A stretch of 64,000 nucleotides of DNA from contig NZ_KL543978.1 of the NCBI RefSeq assembly GCF_000711795.1, positions 21,656-85,655 on the forward strand. The letters are read 5' to 3'. Below are positions 61,997-64,000 of this stretch, piece by piece. The position numbers and the translations under genes are program-made. Within the stretch, counting starts at the first letter, position 1; each line of letters begins with the position of its first letter. The stretch comes from Vibrio pacinii DSM 19139 (GTDB lineage: Bacteria > Pseudomonadota > Gammaproteobacteria > Enterobacterales > Vibrionaceae). Below the pieces are notes generated by a model. It had not been told where the DNA came from, made no database searches, and saw nothing but the letters and a program-made list of their open reading frames with translations.

Positions 61997-64000
61997 TTAT
62001 ATATGATTATGCATGTCGTTAACCCCTTGATGTAACAAATCGTCACTTTGTGAAGTATCTGATTGATGATCATCGAGTCCTTCCGGCAGATTCTTATCAC
62101 GATGATGGTCATCTATAGTATCGAGCAATGGGTCATGGGTAGATTCGCCATCCAAATGAGAAGAGGCATCATCTAAGGAGTGATCGATTATATCTTCAAC
62201 TATTGGCAAGTTGTGTCCCGATAATTGCTCGTCACTAGTAGGCACTTGGCTATCTGGGACGCCAACCATGTCTAAATAATGATCGATAGGCTTTATCTGG
62301 GGAGCCGATTGATGATTTAGACCATCAACCAATACATTCATATCCGAACTATTAGCCATTCCATCCGAATCATCGAGAATATCGACCGTAAACTCGTCCA
62401 CTACATCTTCATGTACAGCCTCATCGTGCTGTACCGGTGGAGCTGGCGATAAAGATGCTGGAGTCAGAGTCATATCCATAAGATGAGTAGACATTTGGTT
62501 ATGACCACTATGACCGTGAATATAAGTCACATCTAAATCCACTTTAACATCTACATCTGAAGCATGAACGTCATGATAAACAACCTTAAAAATATCATGG
62601 TGCTCTTCCGTAATTGTTTGTCCGGCAACATGCGTGCCACCCGCTGCCTTTATTCCTTGTACCGGAGCAGTGTTGTAAATGTACTCGACATGTCCGGTTG
62701 CAGGATCAATTGTTAACGTTCCATAGTCACCCTGAAGACTTGTCACAGTATGACCATGACCATCATCTATACCCCAACCACCCGAGCCAGAGGCTTGCGG
62801 GTTAAGCTGTTGCAATAACGGTGGTACCAATATAGTACCTGAAATATGGGTCCCAATAGAGCCACCACCCGTAGGCTTAGGAGGCGTTTGGAAGCTCATA
62901 GAAGGCACTGGTGTTGAGGAATCACTCACAAAAAGTGGGTTATTTGAACTAACAGCATTACCAGCTCGATCTTCTGAACTGACAAGCACATCGTGGAGAC
63001 CGCCTTTTAAAGATTGTACTTCAGTAGCATCGATATCTACCGACCACAAACCATTGCTAATTACAGTTTGATGGTTATTTCCCCCAATAGACACAGTAAC
63101 GATTTGACCATCCTCGATACCATTTGCTGTTCCATCTATAGTTAAAAGGTGCCCATGCTCAACAGAATCAATGATGTTATCTCCTGCAATTGGGTTTACA
63201 TGCAAGTCAGATTGTGTGTCCACGGTCAAATCTAAAGGTGCCGAAGTACCCAAGATTGATGATGGTGAAACGGCTATCGCAGATAACGAATGTACTGCGT
63301 CTACCATATGAGGCAAATCAGCCTGATAATGACCAGCAGCATCAGATACGACCTTAGCTACCAATGAATTTCCGTCATGGATCTCAATAACAGAGAAAGG
63401 GATCTCCGATGTCCCATTTACGGTTGGGGTATTGTCGTGAGTTAAGTGATCATGTTCAGACACACCGGTATCACTAGTCATATCAAGATCCAAAGTTACG
63501 TTATTCGTCAATGGTAATGATGAAGTATGAATATTAGGACTTACTGTTGATAATTGTGGCGGAGCAACCACATGACTGTGAATCTGGTAACCTGTTGTAC
63601 TAGAAGGCGTTAGAGCCGATTGCACATCAAATGTAATATATTTAATGGATTCAGCTCCGTGATTATCGGTTACGCGCACTTCAAATACATCAGAACCACT
63701 GTAGGTATTAGTCGTTGAATCATATGACATTCCCACTACCGTCGATCTCGGTACATAGTTGTACCCACCCGTTTGAGAGTTAACTATTAGCTCACCAAAG
63801 CTACCACTAGACTGTACAACCGAGAATTGATGTGTATCACTTGAGTCAACATCCGTTTCGGTTAAATGACCCGATGCATTATCAACGGGTTGAATCGATA
63901 GTAGCGGCGCATCATTGGTACCAGTGACCACAATATTCAATTGTTGAACGTCAGTGGCGCCATGGCTGTCAGTCACAGTGACGGGGATAGTTAATGGCAG
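61997..64000 (-). CDS. Large VCBS-repeat surface/adhesin protein, C-terminal part (cut by window edge)
   Basis: The frame is open past base 64000; the visible part is 667 residues. It starts inside a VCBS-type repeat (TDSHGATDVQQLNIVVTGTNDAP). A second VCBS unit follows (about 30-120), then Ig-like beta domains with DNTPTVNG and a further VCBS-like block with DGHGHTVTSLQGDYGTLTID and DPATGHVEYIY. The C-terminal 130 residues are very rich in Asp, His and Ser, with HYLDMVGVPDSQ, like the end of type I secreted adhesins. No RTX nonapeptides are visible. The protein is probably exported by a type I system, perhaps encoded outside the window. Confidence 0.85.
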   Translation of the reverse strand: MPLTIPVTVTDSHGATDVQQLNIVVTGTNDAPLLSIQPVDNASGHLTETDVDSSDTHQFSVVQSSGSFGELIVNSQTGGYNYVPRSTVVGMSYDSTTNTYSGSDVFEVRVTDNHGAESIKYITFDVQSALTPSSTTGYQIHSHVVAPPQLSTVSPNIHTSSLPLTNNVTLDLDMTSDTGVSEHDHLTHDNTPTVNGTSEIPFSVIEIHDGNSLVAKVVSDAAGHYQADLPHMVDAVHSLSAIAVSPSSILGTSAPLDLTVDTQSDLHVNPIAGDNIIDSVEHGHLLTIDGTANGIEDGQIVTVSIGGNNHQTVISNGLWSVDIDATEVQSLKGGLHDVLVSSEDRAGNAVSSNNPLFVSDSSTPVPSMSFQTPPKPTGGGSIGTHISGTILVPPLLQQLNPQASGSGGWGIDDGHGHTVTSLQGDYGTLTIDPATGHVEYIYNTAPVQGIKAAGGTHVAGQTITEEHHDIFKVVYHDVHASDVDVKVDLDVTYIHGHSGHNQMSTHLMDMTLTPASLSPAPPVQHDEAVHEDVVDEFTVDILDDSDGMANSSDMNVLVDGLNHQSAPQIKPIDHYLDMVGVPDSQVPTSDEQLSGHNLPIVEDIIDHSLDDASSHLDGESTHDPLLDTIDDHHRDKNLPEGLDDHQSDTSQSDDLLHQGVNDMHNHI

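Noticed and set aside
61726..62022. 98-residue frame converging on the adhesin gene
   Set aside because: Low-complexity translation, no ribosome binding site, and it overlaps the 3' end of a strongly supported gene.
1..64000. Possible CRISPR array, prophage, integron or insertion sequence
   Set aside because: No regularly spaced repeats, transposase, integrase or att-like duplications were seen on either strand.
1..64000. tRNA or rRNA genes
   Set aside because: No cloverleaf with a conserved TTCGA loop and no rRNA-like sequence was noticed in the intergenic regions, which are also mostly short.

Overview
The window is a gene-dense stretch of a Vibrio chromosome. The assignment to Vibrio rests on gene content: a VemP arrest peptide in front of a second secD-secF pair, a CosR-type MarR regulator beside a BCCT osmolyte carrier, a CheV protein, several GGDEF enzymes, ravA-viaA, and phhAB next to acetoacetyl-CoA synthetase. 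The mix of transport, catabolic and stress genes, with few housekeeping genes and no rRNA or tRNA, would suit the second chromosome, but that is inference. Codon use is homogeneous apart from a few isolated small genes. No insertion sequence, integrase, prophage or CRISPR array was seen.

Layout. 1-5.7 kb: a phosphoglycerate/PEP uptake module, with PgtB-like sensor (cut by the left edge) and PgtC-like binding protein on the minus strand, and an OPA-family transporter followed by a pyruvate kinase on the plus strand. 5.9-10.4 kb: formate-tetrahydrofolate ligase, then a cNMP/CBS/nucleotidyltransferase protein paired with a DnaQ-like exonuclease. 10.5-14.1 kb: BCCT carrier, divergent cosR-like regulator, membrane diguanylate cyclase. 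14-17.4 kb: Lrp/AsnC regulator divergent from an EamA exporter, a DUF1289 protein, emrD. 17.4-22.8 kb: ravA-viaA, a Nudix hydrolase, threonine aldolase and a small cytochrome c. 23-31.3 kb: an unrecognised 240-residue protein, PpiC, CheV, a soluble diguanylate cyclase, a DHH phosphoesterase, a YdcF-like protein, serine deaminase, and an M14 carboxypeptidase. 31.5-40 kb: a POT peptide carrier, GntR/UTRA and LysR regulators, a cold-shock/DUF1294 membrane protein, YjjG, ElbB, an iron alcohol dehydrogenase, an exported dienelactone hydrolase.

40-43.4 kb holds secF2, secD2 and vemP (minus strand), the best-understood regulatory device here: a secreted nascent chain that stalls its own ribosome when export is slow and so turns on SecDF2. 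43.5-48.5 kb holds two envelope proteins of unknown function, then phhB-phhA divergent from acetoacetyl-CoA synthetase, with a near-consensus TyrR box between them. Together these fit phenylalanine/tyrosine breakdown to acetoacetate and its activation.

48.5-54.9 kb carries a methyltransferase, a LysR regulator, a CDF metal transporter, a GH13 amylase-family enzyme, a DsbA/FrnE-type protein and small unknowns. 55.2-58.5 kb is the proVWX glycine-betaine/proline ABC operon, the second osmoprotectant system of the window after the BCCT carrier. 58.5-59.8 kb encodes three tandem RidA domains in one chain. The right end has a VOC-family protein and the C-terminal part of a very large VCBS-repeat surface protein that runs out of the window. 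Intrinsic terminators separate most transcription units and many are symmetrical hairpins serving convergent genes.
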